In this document: positions 8,929 through 17,118 of the stretch, piece after piece
Numbering within the stretch: position 1 is the stretch's first letter
How the letters are laid out: each line of letters begins with the position of its first letter
Source of the DNA: Acanthaster planci
Taxonomy: Eukaryota; Echinodermata; Asteroidea; Valvatida; Acanthasteridae
Length of the DNA stretch: 17,118 nucleotides
Direction: 5' to 3'
NCBI RefSeq assembly: GCF_001949145.1
Contig: NW_019091505.1
Span: 567,667 to 584,784, forward strand
Notes under the pieces: model-generated
Database searches by the model: none
What the model was told of the DNA's origin: nothing
What the model saw: only the letters and a program-made list of their open reading frames with translations
Translations under genes and position numbers: made by a program

Positions 8929-11900
8929 CTGCATGGCGTATAAAATGACGACACTGAATTAAGTCTAAGATACGAATGTGCACAAACCTTCGGTAACCAA
9001 GTATCTCTTCCTTGTCAGGGAAGTACAGCTTGTCAAAGGTAAGGTCATTTTCACTTTGTTTAATGATAGGTGTCTGAATGCCATGTCAGAGGACTTTGAT
9101 CATGGTTGCTTGTCTTTACAATTCTCTACTATCCTGATGTTCCTGCCCGTCTAACTTTGATATCAAGCTGAGAAACATCCTGTGTTGGCCTTGACTTCTT
9201 CAACATTGTAGTGACCATTGAACCTTTGTACATTTTTAATGTAACTCGAGAGTCTAGCATGTGAAATGATGAAACATGAAATTTGTTGACCTTGCGTTGT
9301 AACTGCTCACCTGATAAGTAATCAGTTGGAATCACATGCAAGGCAATGAAGGACTATCTTCTAACTCACCTGCTGCCTCGCCTTATCCTGCTCTTCTTTC
9401 TGAAGTTTCTCCTCTTCTTTCTTCTTCTCTTGTTTGGCTATTGCTTGCTTGCAAGAAGCATCACACTCGACCTTGACTTGACCTCCCTTCACATCTTTGC
9501 AAGGAAAATCCTGATCCAAAACAACATACTCAAGCTGTAACATTGTCATTGTATTTTACCCTTTAAATCAAATTAATTCACCTCCATTCTGTTCTGTGCA
9601 AAATTGAGATTATGATGAAACATGCTTTCTAAACACGAGATAATGTGTCACATTTCAACTAATGTTTTTATTTCAGATGCACCCTGAATGGCATGTTCCC
9701 CCTACTCACAAAACAAGTGATCTTGACATGGAATGGTTTTCTCCAGACGGTGATCAGGTAAGCCACAATAAAGTAACGTGATCTCACCTTCTTCCTTCTT
9801 TTACATAGACATCTGACGGCTACTTTGTGAGAACATTCTTCAGGTGTGGAGCAATCTCCTTGATGACAGGTTTTACTGCATAGATGAGAGCATGATAGAA
9901 GCTTGGTACAAGCACCTTGACAGGATGCCAGTCTAGCCTTTTCATCATTACCAGCAGACGTCCATTTGCTGCGAAATACAATGACGGTACCATAAAGGAT
10001 AACATTCACTCATCTACAGATGTAACTTGATTTTGATACACTGAAACAACATTCAATAGAATGCATTGACATTGACCATCGTGATGTTCCAAAAATTCCT
10101 TGAAATATTTCCAAATCCCCACTGCAACATTGAATTATAATATTTGCGTTGTATTAACAACCATGAATACATAAATTGATCAATGCTCACATCAGTGGGT
10201 AGAGTAATCACTTAGTCAAATATGGTCAGGTAATATCTATATTCATAGTGACGCTGACAGGTTGTAATGCTCACTGTTACTTTGAGCCTTCAACAGCCGA
10301 TGTTAAATCTCCCGATAATTTTTGTATATGCACGCTGTGTCAAAGAAATCTGGGGAAATGGACCATGCACTGAACTTTATGTACGTAGCCTATGTTGCAG
10401 CCAACATTGCTTCATGGTAGGGGCTTCACAATGTTGCAATTTATGAGGCTATGGTAAGAAATATTGCACCTGTTACTTAAAAGAGTCCGCATTTGTTGCA
10501 AGTGGCTGTATTTGAATCAGTGGACACACATATATCTTGTCTTTGTGGAAGTCAAATTTTTGGCCAATTATAACAATGTTAGCAAGTGGTTACGGCATGG
10601 CTTAAATCAATAACTGCTTACCAGCATTCAATGTGTAACAGCATCATGGTACAATGACATCGTTGTCGAACACTCTGCTTACATGGTGGACACGGTTCTG
10701 GATGGCATGGTTTGGTACACGTATGAGGGCAGCCTATAGGTCTTGGCTTACTGCAACCCTCATCACACTGTTGACATTGAGTACCAAACTAAACGGAAAA
10801 CCACATCAAATGCTTAGAGAGTAAGCCAGGTAGACTTGAACAGACAAAAATGGTCAAAATGTGGAAGGCATTCAAGTAAAGTAAACTGTAAATCTACAGA
10901 AACTTTATTTTTATGACCACCTGCTGCCTATCATCAGTTGTTCATTGAAATGAATGCTCTAGCCACATAAATGCCCATGATGATGTTGAATGGACTGTGA
11001 AATGATTCTACTGCTCACATATACCTTGGTTTCATCCTCGGCTCCAGTAACGATGTGACATTCCAACGCACAATAATGATTTCCACAAGCTAACAATCGT
11101 CCACACTTCTTCTTACATGAAAATGGACGAGCAAAGGTACACGGTAGATCTTGTACCTATCAGGACAAAAATCCAGACCGATGACACCCAGATGTCAGGA
11201 GGTACATGGACAGAGAAAACAGGTATGTAACTCTGAATACAATTGCGGCGTCTTTAAAGTTCTTCAATTTACAAAACCACCTCAAATTATGAACTAAAAA
11301 TACTGAAGAGCTCTGTAAATTCCTCTTTATTTTATGCTGATTTCAGAGGGTTCTGTGAACTGGAAACTTACTGACATGTTGCATAAACGGTATGCATCAG
11401 AGAGCCACACAAACCTGCTGTACATTATGTCACTGTTGACCTTCAGTCTATTGATATTTCATTGATATAAGCTTGGCCCGCTCGCCAAGCAAGCTAACAT
11501 TGAGAAAATCCATTCATTTTACCTCATGTTTTCCCAAACACTCAGTGGGTATCGGTACTTGACATGGTGGGCATGGTTTATCCATGACAGTCAGGTGAGA
11601 TTTAGGCAGAGGTTCCCATGGTGCCGTCCTTGCACCCTACAACAGGTGTTTGGTATCACAACAAAGGAAAGAAAACTATCAATATCCTGTCAAAGCAACA
11701 TGAAATAGCAACTATCAAAATGATGAAAGAATCGAACTCACTTGCTGTTGGAAGGACAACAATGCTGATTCATTTCAAATACAATAAAAAAATAAATGAA
11801 AGTGAGAGTGTTACTAGGACAACCAGACACTTTCCTGCCTCCTCCAAGGCACTGATGTGACATGTCACTCCATCAATGAAACTGATGAACAAACCTACCT

Positions 11901-14900
11901 TGTTCTCAATTTGTTTGACGAGTACTGCACTATGACACTGCCATGGGCAACGATGATTGCAGTGAGGTAAGGATTTACCACAAATCTGTTGACATGGTGG
12001 ACAGCGCTGAAAATGACATCGATGACGGTCACGGACAGCATGGTGACAATCAGGGGGGATTCTGAAGAATTAATTGGACGATATAGAGTCATGATGGTAT
12101 TGTGGAATGGACAAAGAGTCGTAATATATTGGAGACTGAACAAAGACTAAAAACAGTGCAGGTAATTTCAGGGTAGGGATATGTTTCCAAAATATGCATT
12201 TGAAGGTAATGATCAAAGTGAGAAAGGATTCGAAATGAAAATATGCAATTTAAAAAGATCGCACTGCACAAGTGAACAAACAAACAGATGTAATAAAATG
12301 AAGTTTATCTAACCAAACTGGAAATTAAATTACAGTTCAGCGCAGAACTTACTTGCAGGGTTTGTTACATTTTGGCGGTTTAGTTACTTTCTCTCGACCA
12401 CATGGTACACTAATGGATGTTGAGCCACAGAAACATTTGATGTAATGCGTCTCTTGGCATGGGTAACATAGACCTGATAGATCATGAATGGAGAACAAAA
12501 CTGTGAAATAAAAAGACTCAATACAACCCCAGGTAGTGCGACAAACCTCATCAGTATAACGGCTCATGGTGGCAACGACAGCACATGATTGCCCAAGGCA
12601 AAATTTGTATTGGGGACCTCAAGAGGGCAATGCACGAACAATGTACCTGCTTGTTGGAATGGTTCATTCAATAGTTACTACAGTGTCGGCTGTGTGGATG
12701 TTGCTGGAAATTAAACAAATAGTGACAAGTGAGAATGCCTCTGTACGATTTCCAGTGTGCCTTCACCAGGTGTAACTCATTGAAAAAAGTTGACTAAACT
12801 CCTCGACTGTACTGGTTTATTTAAAGTGGTCTGCATGTCTAACTTGACAGTAAGAACACAGTGGACAAATGTTGAGTTTAGGATTCTGTCTATTTCAATT
12901 CCAATTCTCAACCACCTTCGTTAGCAATATATTATACCTGGATGACACTGAGAAGGACACTTATGGTTTCGGCATGGAAGTTGTCGACCACATGGCTGTT
13001 CACAAGGAGGACATGATCCATCACAACACTGACAAGGAAAATTGCAAACATTCAATGCTGAGATACACAATCTTTGTGAACTTGTATCTGATCAAATTAT
13101 TGATCAGAATGTCAACACTATTTTCCTTTTGTACCTTCTGGTAGTCCACTCACCTTTCGTTTACACTGATGCCGCTTACAATCCCTCATTTTCTGACATT
13201 TTAAATCACAGAGATACTCCTTGTGACATTGTACGGACTTCTCTCGCTGACCACAACGGCATTTCTTTACACTGAATTGACGACACTATGGTAGAAGAAT
13301 GAGTTATCTCAAATTTAGGGTGATCAATTCATGGGAAGCTTGCAGTAACACCAAATAGCAAGCAGTCTCATTTGGAATTGTATGGTTCTAAAGAGCTAGC
13401 ACATTCTATGTTACGAACAACCTGCTCTGCTTGTCTTGTGCTGTAACTTTACAAGACAAAGTCAAAATACATTCAGATGACGCCTCTTTATGTCAAATAA
13501 CCTTTGGGACTAGGTATATTAATTCCACTTGACAAAATACAATAGTACAAATTACAAGACAAGAGGTTCACACAGTCAGCCAGCAGGTCCAGTGACCAAC
13601 ATTTTTTTGTACTTACTATTTCACAGGGACCTGTATGACATCGTCTTGTACATTTATGAAGTCCACATTGTAGAAGCTTGTCACATGTATCACCACAGGT
13701 GGGGATAGTCTCAGTACATGGCAGCTCAAAACCTGATCCCAAAATAGCAAACTCTGAGAATTAATATTCGTATCAATTTATTGGTTCTAGACTTTTGACT
13801 TTTGTGATTTTGTAATTCAGAATTATGCAGTAGTGAGGACGCTACAAGAAAGCAGTTTGTGGATTTAGAAGAACTGTTACTAGAGGTACTAGGTAAATAG
13901 TCGAGTGATCTGAGATACAGGTACGACCCAATGATTGTAAGTTACTGTGATTTTACCATACACAGTTCCATTTGAAAACCTAACAATTAGTCTGAAATGT
14001 TTGTTGAACATGTAGAAGTAATGGTCTATCTTTCGAGACCATAGGTGTTCAAATGAAGGATTCTATGACGTACTTGTTTTACCACATGGACACTGTCTCT
14101 TTCCAGCATTAGGACAATCTCCACATGGTCCAGAGTGACACACCTGCTGACAGGTGTGATATCCACAGGATAATTGACGGCCGCAGATGCTGTCACATTG
14201 CCACTGTGGCGATGCACATTGCCTTGTAGTCTTCATTTTACCACATAAACAAGATTGCTTGCTGTTCCTGGGACATGGATCACATGCACCTGTTGTACAA
14301 TGATGGCAATTCCGATGGTTTTACATTTTATTGGAAAAGCAACACTACGTAGTTTTACTTTGCTGAAATTCTCAACGTCGTTAAAGCTACCGAGAAGTTG
14401 AGCACAAAGCCAACATTAGACCAGTCATCTTTGATATCACTTTTGATTGTTTTTGACAAGCAAATAGGAAGAAATTCATAAAAAAGACTCAGCTTATCTA
14501 AGGAAAAGGTGCTGGTGTTTCAAATGAAATAAGTCCTCTTAAGCATAGATAACTCCATTACTTTGTCATTCAGTAACATCTGTAATTTCCCATGTGCTTG
14601 AAAATGTTACACCTGTGATTACCAGCATGGCATGGTTGCAGACACTGATGTTGTCCACATGATAATATCTTGCTACAGGGCTGACCACATGACCAGGCCT
14701 TGCTGCTACATCGTCGTTGTTGAGGGGTTTGACGTCCACAGTGACATGGGGAGCGAACTGTCTTGGGACACGGTGGACATGGACCTGATGAAGAAGAAAT
14801 AACACCTCAGCAATAATGTTGTAAATATTTATTTATGTTATGTTTTTGTCTGATATTAAAAACCTAGTCTTGAGTTATCAGGAATATCCATAATATAGCA

Positions 14901-16338
14901 AGATTCTCAAGAATCTATCTATGGAGGTAAGGAAATGAAAAAAAGCAACCCTTGATAATTTTTTAAAATAAATTATATATGAAAAATCCTGATTTACATG
15001 TTGGCTTGGTTGAAGTTTGATCATGTTACTGAGAGGTAAGATTGGGACATATTTGCTAGCTGACCTGGATGGCACAGCAAGAGGCATTTATGGCCACACT
15101 GTGGTTGAAGAGGCTTCGCACACATCTCTCCACATGAATGTGGACTAAGCCAAGGATGAAATGGAGGGTCAATGACCTTGCCACAGTAACAGGTGTAACG
15201 TTTAGGAATAGCTGAAGATGGACTCTCATAGCGACACTTGGGGCTGCAAAGATGAAATAAAAGTAAGGCTATATTACACCAACAGTCAGCAATGCTTTCA
15301 GGAACAAAGCACGCATTCGAGTCCGTGTTGAGCCATGCAGATAGGACAGACTCACACACGTGTTGAAGTGACTTTGCTCATGCTTCATTTGGGCCTACCC
15401 AGTTGGAATATTAAATTAGCTCATTGTCAGTTTCTTGTGGCCAGGCAAGAATTGATCGAACAACAGACAGCCTTTCAAGATCAATTTAGACTTTCCTTTT
15501 TAAGTATCAACACAATTTTTAAATGAACTCTATCAAAGACCAACTGATTGTCTGAGTTGACCATTAGCTGTATAAGCCACGCTAAGTTGACCATTGGCTG
15601 TATAAGCCACGCTGAGTTGGCCATTGGCTGTATAAGCCACGCTGAGTTGACCATTGGCTGTATAAGCCACGCTGAGTTGACCATTGGCTGTATAAGCCAC
15701 GCTGAGTTGACCATTGGCTGTATAAGCCACGCTGAGTTGACCATTGGCTGTATAAGCCACGCTGAGTTGACAGGGCCACAAGTCTGAGCCGAGTCTTGAG
15801 CATAATGTTTCCTTACCATGACCACATAGAGCTGTTAGTCACTGCAGCATCATCCTCTAACATCATATTGTTCTGAAGGGCGCCCTCTTTTGCCCATTTC
15901 TGGACACAAGACAGATGAAGGATACAAAAGCACTTGCAGCAACTCCATATCTGCAACAGAGAAATCAAAGATGCATGAACTGCTATTACTTATGTGACTT
16001 GATTCAAATTTAGTCTTTGTTCACTCACATCCATACACGAGCCTAATTCTTGTAAATCCAATGATGAGTATGATTTCTATTTCTTATTCAGGAAAAATTA
16101 TTTATCAAGTTTGGCAATGCATTGAGAAGCAATCAGGATTACCCATTTGTGAATTCTTTCAACATTCCATCTCAATCTTTATATGTTTGCAAAAAGTTAC
16201 AATATTTCTTTAAAAGTCAGGTACTTACAGCATCCAACCGTTTGATTTTACCAATACAGACTAGACACACATTGGCTCCTGAACGACAAGCATCCACCAA
16301 ATACTGCATAGTTCTATCTAACTCACTGGTAGAGCCAT
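8755..16338 (-). CDS. NFXL1: NFXL1, RING and NF-X1-type zinc finger membrane protein (sixteen exons, 5' end outside window)
   Basis: Exons in transcript order: 16338-16229, 15950-15817, 15243-15065, 14784-14623, 14289-14074, 13732-13617, 13285-13154, 13028-12938, 12473-12353, 12061-11899, 11636-11523, 11156-11025, 10788-10622, 9968-9788, 9510-9370, 8928-8755 (stop TAA 8757-8755). All junctions are GT-AG with matching phase, giving 777 visible residues. Residues 25-85 form a RING-type finger: C25, C28, C41/42, C44, H49, C52, C82, C85. About 11 NF-X1 modules (paired C..C with CGxHxC and CHxGxCxxC patterns) fill residues about 90-667. A Lys/Glu-rich coiled coil follows (about 694-745), then FWQKHKK and a hydrophobic anchor (about 756-776). 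Order and spacing agree with vertebrate NFXL1 throughout. The family is thought to act as a membrane-anchored, RING-containing regulator related to NFX1. Cysteines look intact, so it is probably functional. About the first hundred residues are outside. Confidence 0.95.
9370..9510 (-). CDS. NFXL1: NFXL1 coiled-coil exon
   Basis: Acceptor TTGGATCAG precedes 9510 and donor GTGAGT starts at 9369; phase 0 at both ends, 47 codons. It holds a final Cys trio (DFPCKD...VECDASCK), then a very charged Lys/Glu/Gln stretch predicted to be helical. It follows the same order as the family. Confidence 0.92.
9667..9672 (-). terminator. NFXL1: Possible intronic poly(A) signal (AATAAA) in NFXL1
   Basis: AATAAA on the NFXL1 strand lies 116-121 bases into the intron after exon 9968-9788. 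Reading on from that exon without splicing stays open for 39 codons and stops at TAA (9670-9668), inside this hexamer. This arrangement would suit an alternative terminal exon, but no downstream element was verified. Confidence 0.3.
9677..9757 (+). other. Exon-like segment on the strand opposite to NFXL1
   Basis: TTTTTATTTCAG stands before 9677 and CAG|GTAAGC follows at 9757, both near consensus. They flank 81 bases (27 open codons beginning ATG) encoding [15 protein letters not shown] and an acidic end. It lies wholly in an NFXL1 intron, on the other strand. I recognise no family and no companion exons, so chance remains likely. Confidence 0.2.
9788..9968 (-). CDS. NFXL1: NFXL1 exon with last full NF-X1 module
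   Basis: Acceptor ATTTCGCAG precedes 9968 and donor GTGAGA starts at 9787. It encodes [20 protein letters not shown] then [20 protein letters not shown] and the basic KRRKK. This matches the C-terminal NF-X1 module of the family. It starts by completing a split Cys codon and ends in phase 0. Confidence 0.94.
10622..10788 (-). CDS. NFXL1: NFXL1 exon, [13 protein letters not shown] module
   Basis: Acceptor TTCCGTTTAG precedes 10788 and donor GTAAGC starts at 10621; 55 codons plus two bases. It contains [20 protein letters not shown], then [13 protein letters not shown] and RCHC. This is an NF-X1 module with two extra residues before the Gly-Cys-x-His, as in vertebrate NFXL1. Confidence 0.94.
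11025..11156 (-). CDS. NFXL1: NFXL1 exon, [17 protein letters not shown] module
   Basis: Forty-four codons, phase 0 at both ends; acceptor CCTGATAG precedes 11156 and donor GTATAT starts at 11024. It carries the cysteine pair, CGNHYC and a following ECH, but lacks the CxxC end of a typical module. The same reduced module with an acidic tail is seen in the family. Confidence 0.92.
11523..11636 (-). CDS. NFXL1: NFXL1 linker exon with [17 protein letters not shown]
   Basis: Thirty-eight codons, phase 0 at both ends; acceptor CCTGTTGTAG precedes 11636 and donor GTAAAA starts at 11522. It begins with a Pro-rich, less conserved linker (APWEPLPKS), then the very conserved [18 protein letters not shown] block of NFXL1. 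Confidence 0.94.
11899..12061 (-). CDS. NFXL1: NFXL1 exon with HRCHF module and [12 protein letters not shown] module
   Basis: Acceptor AATTCTTCAG precedes 12061 and donor GTAGGT starts at 11898. It encodes [19 protein letters not shown], then [16 protein letters not shown] and WQCHS. The first module is the unusual His-rich form found at this place in the family. Confidence 0.95.
12353..12473 (-). CDS. NFXL1: NFXL1 exon with [14 protein letters not shown]
   Basis: Acceptor GATCTATCAG precedes 12473 and donor GTAAGT starts at 12352. It encodes [26 protein letters not shown] and KPPKCNKPC. The VPCGRE..T.PPKC block is a strong NFXL1/NFX1 signature. The exon joins the previous one inside a Gly codon after CHP. 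Confidence 0.95.
12938..13028 (-). CDS. NFXL1: NFXL1 exon, [19 protein letters not shown] module
   Basis: Acceptor TTCCTTGTCAG precedes 13028 and donor GTATAA starts at 12937; 91 bp. It encodes one compact NF-X1 module and ends in phase 1 within the Gly codon that follows CHP. The modular boundary is the same as at two earlier NFXL1 exon junctions. Confidence 0.95.
13154..13285 (-). CDS. NFXL1: NFXL1 exon, [19 protein letters not shown] module
   Basis: Acceptor CTACCATAG precedes 13285 and donor GTGAGT starts at 13153; phase 0 at both ends, 44 codons. It encodes [27 protein letters not shown] and KRHQCKRK. It aligns with the family block of the same spacing, including the conserved MRDC. Confidence 0.95.
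13617..13732 (-). CDS. NFXL1: NFXL1 exon, [18 protein letters not shown] module
   Basis: Acceptor TTGGGATCAG precedes 13732 and donor GTAAGT starts at 13616. It encodes [37 protein letters not shown] and a last Ile, then joins the next exon, which begins Cys-Arg. It is nearly identical in pattern to vertebrate NFXL1. Confidence 0.95.
14074..14289 (-). CDS. NFXL1: NFXL1 longest visible exon, [12 protein letters not shown] module
   Basis: Acceptor GTACAACAG precedes 14289 and donor GTACGT starts at 14073; 216 bp, phase 1 at both ends. It encodes [17 protein letters not shown], then [20 protein letters not shown] and [20 protein letters not shown]. It is a full module with the Cys-rich spacers on both sides. 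Confidence 0.95.
14623..14784 (-). CDS. NFXL1: NFXL1 exon, [16 protein letters not shown] module
   Basis: Acceptor CTTCATCAG precedes 14784 and donor GTAATC starts at 14622; 162 bp, phase 1 at both ends. It encodes [38 protein letters not shown] and [11 protein letters not shown]. Both ends fall within the Gly codon of a CHxG turn. Confidence 0.95.
15065..15243 (-). CDS. NFXL1: NFXL1 exon: end of RING finger and first NF-X1 module
   Basis: Acceptor CATCTTTGCAG precedes 15243 and donor GTCAGC starts at 15064. It completes the last RING cysteine pair (CPKCRYE). It then encodes [20 protein letters not shown] and the first module, [11 protein letters not shown]. The DPP..PWL.PHSCG block is diagnostic of NFXL1 as opposed to generic NFX1 fingers. 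Confidence 0.96.
15554..15771. repeat. 30-bp minisatellite (7.3 copies) in an NFXL1 intron
   Basis: Seven full 30-base units start at 15554, 15584, 15614, 15644, 15674, 15704 and 15734, with eight more bases after. The last four units are identical; each of the first three differs by one base (unit 1 CCATTAG for CCATTGG, unit 2 AAGTTG for GAGTTG, unit 3 TTGGCC for TTGACC). The period is a multiple of three and stop-free in several frames, so long artificial frames arise on both strands (for example [10 protein letters not shown] repeats). Reading on from the preceding NFXL1 exon gives TGG then TAA, so the array is not part of that protein. Confidence 0.97.
15817..15950 (-). CDS. NFXL1: NFXL1 RING-finger exon
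   Basis: Acceptor TCTGTTGCAG precedes 15950 and donor GTAAGG starts at 15816. It encodes [19 protein letters not shown] with the middle RING ligands (C41/42, C44, H49, C52 and the typical Trp), then an acidic loop ending MWSW. The last RING Cys pair is in the next exon. Confidence 0.95.
16229..16338 (-). CDS. NFXL1: NFXL1 first visible exon: start of RING finger
   Basis: Acceptor CGTCTTGATAG precedes 16338 and donor GTAAGT starts at 16228; 110 bp beginning in phase 1. It encodes [20 protein letters not shown], then [17 protein letters not shown] with the first RING pair C25 and C28. It resembles the vertebrate segment just before and at the start of the RING finger. Confidence 0.92.
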
Positions 16339-17118
16339 CTATCAAGACGACAAAATCATACCATACTGGTTAGAATTAAGGAAGTAGAAATGCAGAATTA
16401 CAATAAAAGATACGACAAACAATTGATATCTGAACCTATGGAATCTGTCACAAAAGATAAACATGAATGCTACATTCAAATCAAGCATGTCATCCATATG
16501 ACCAAGTTGTCTGATTTCCTGATATTCCTTGACTATCGGAAAATGCCAAATATTTAGAAATAGGTCACCGAAGCATTACTTTGTCCGTTTTATGTAACAC
16601 GCGAGCCCCATGGGGAGTACAGACAGTATAATGTAAAACGTCTGCTTTATGTGGAATGGGTCAGGGCATATGACCTCCGCTGTTTTCCATGCATATGCAC
16701 TTAGGGAAATGTTTGGAGAAATGTTTGAAAATGTCGCGCTTCCCTGAAGCCACATGCAGTGTCAGATTTATGGATAATTGAAGGGCACCTTTGTGAGATT
16801 CGGAGAAGATATACCAATGTAAATTTGAAGTGACAAAAGAAAGACTTTCACATCTTGTGAGAAATCCACGTGCAGATGCACAGAAAAATAAATGTGACAG
16901 AATGTTCGTAAGCACTTGTAACATTTTACCAAATTTTGCCCAATACGAATGTGGCTTTTGACCTTGTTCAAGATGTCAGGAAGATGCATTCTTTGAAGTC
17001 ACTGCATACATGTCTCTCCAGTTAATTTTTCATACAGATACATGGATGTCCGTGTAAAGAGGCCAAATGCGCCAATGCAGGCAATTTCCTGAATTGACTG
17101 TAGCAAACTAATCCACTT
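16339..17118. other. Upstream NFXL1 intron, no exon seen
   Basis: The first visible NFXL1 exon begins in mid-codon, so this must be intron. I looked for a minus-strand donor in matching phase with an acidic, Lys/Ser-rich N-terminal coding stretch and found none. Open frames here show no motif. Confidence 0.55.

Noticed and set aside
8618-8983. 121-codon minus-strand frame over the last NFXL1 exon
   Set aside because: It is a wrong-frame shadow. The true frame gives the family's coiled coil, WQKHK motif and anchor.
11895-12143. 82-codon minus-strand frame with hydrophobic runs
   Set aside because: It is an out-of-frame reading of the NFXL1 exon 12061-11899; the correct frame gives HRCHF..CPPC and the next module.
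12566-12775. 69-codon + strand frame in an NFXL1 intron, and the idea of a missing zinc-finger exon there
   Set aside because: The flanking exons join within a Gly codon and match the family without a gap. The frame has no recognisable domain.
12869-13275. Two + strand frames of 91 and 77 codons
   Set aside because: They are antisense to confirmed NFXL1 exons (13028-12938 and 13285-13154).
14026-14217. 63-codon minus-strand frame
   Set aside because: It overlaps the NFXL1 exon 14289-14074 in the wrong frame and lacks the cysteine pattern.
15481-15825. Decapeptide-repeat proteins ([10 protein letters not shown] and similar) on both strands
   Set aside because: They are by-products of a 30-bp tandem repeat in an intron. 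Reading on from the adjacent NFXL1 exon hits TAA at once, and the other frames have no gene context.

Overview
This is a spliced, fairly AT-rich animal nuclear locus, most likely from a marine bilaterian invertebrate (an echinoderm, hemichordate, cephalochordate or lophotrochozoan would all fit). I cannot name the species. The evidence is GT-AG introns of about 100-850 bases, two recognisable metazoan gene families, frequent TACATGTA-type words, and no operons or bacterial signals. Most open frames here are chance or antisense frames. The real coding sequence lies in 22 short exons that I joined by splice sites, matching phase and family similarity.

Left part (863-3962, + strand): the last six coding exons of an ELF/E74-type ETS transcription factor. 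They encode an acidic segment, a basic linker and a full ETS DNA-binding domain that ends nine residues before the stop codon. Upstream exons lie outside the window. Its last intron carries an imperfect inverted repeat.

Middle part (3963-8754): a gap between two convergent genes. I see no confident gene in it. It holds a small perfect hairpin, a decayed reverse-transcriptase fragment (6819-6914), a CpG-richer patch with a ZNF143-like core (7035-7055), a CTCF-like core (8410-8424), and a possible poly(A) signal for the right-hand gene.

Right part (16338 down to 8755, - strand): sixteen coding exons of NFXL1 (NF-X1-type zinc finger-like 1). They encode a RING-type finger, about eleven NF-X1 cysteine/histidine modules, a charged coiled-coil stretch and a C-terminal membrane anchor. 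Only the N-terminal exon(s) and the promoter are missing. One intron holds a young 30-bp minisatellite (15554-15771). Another contains an in-frame read-through whose stop codon lies inside an AATAAA on the NFXL1 strand, and an exon-like segment on the opposite strand.

The two genes face each other tail to tail, with about 4.8 kb between their stop codons. Nothing suggests that their products work together: one is a nuclear DNA-binding factor and the other a predicted membrane-anchored RING/NF-X1 protein. I found no wholly new system. The best leads are the short-tailed ELF, the candidate truncated NFXL1 isoform, the CCAAT-bearing minisatellite and the patch near 7 kb.
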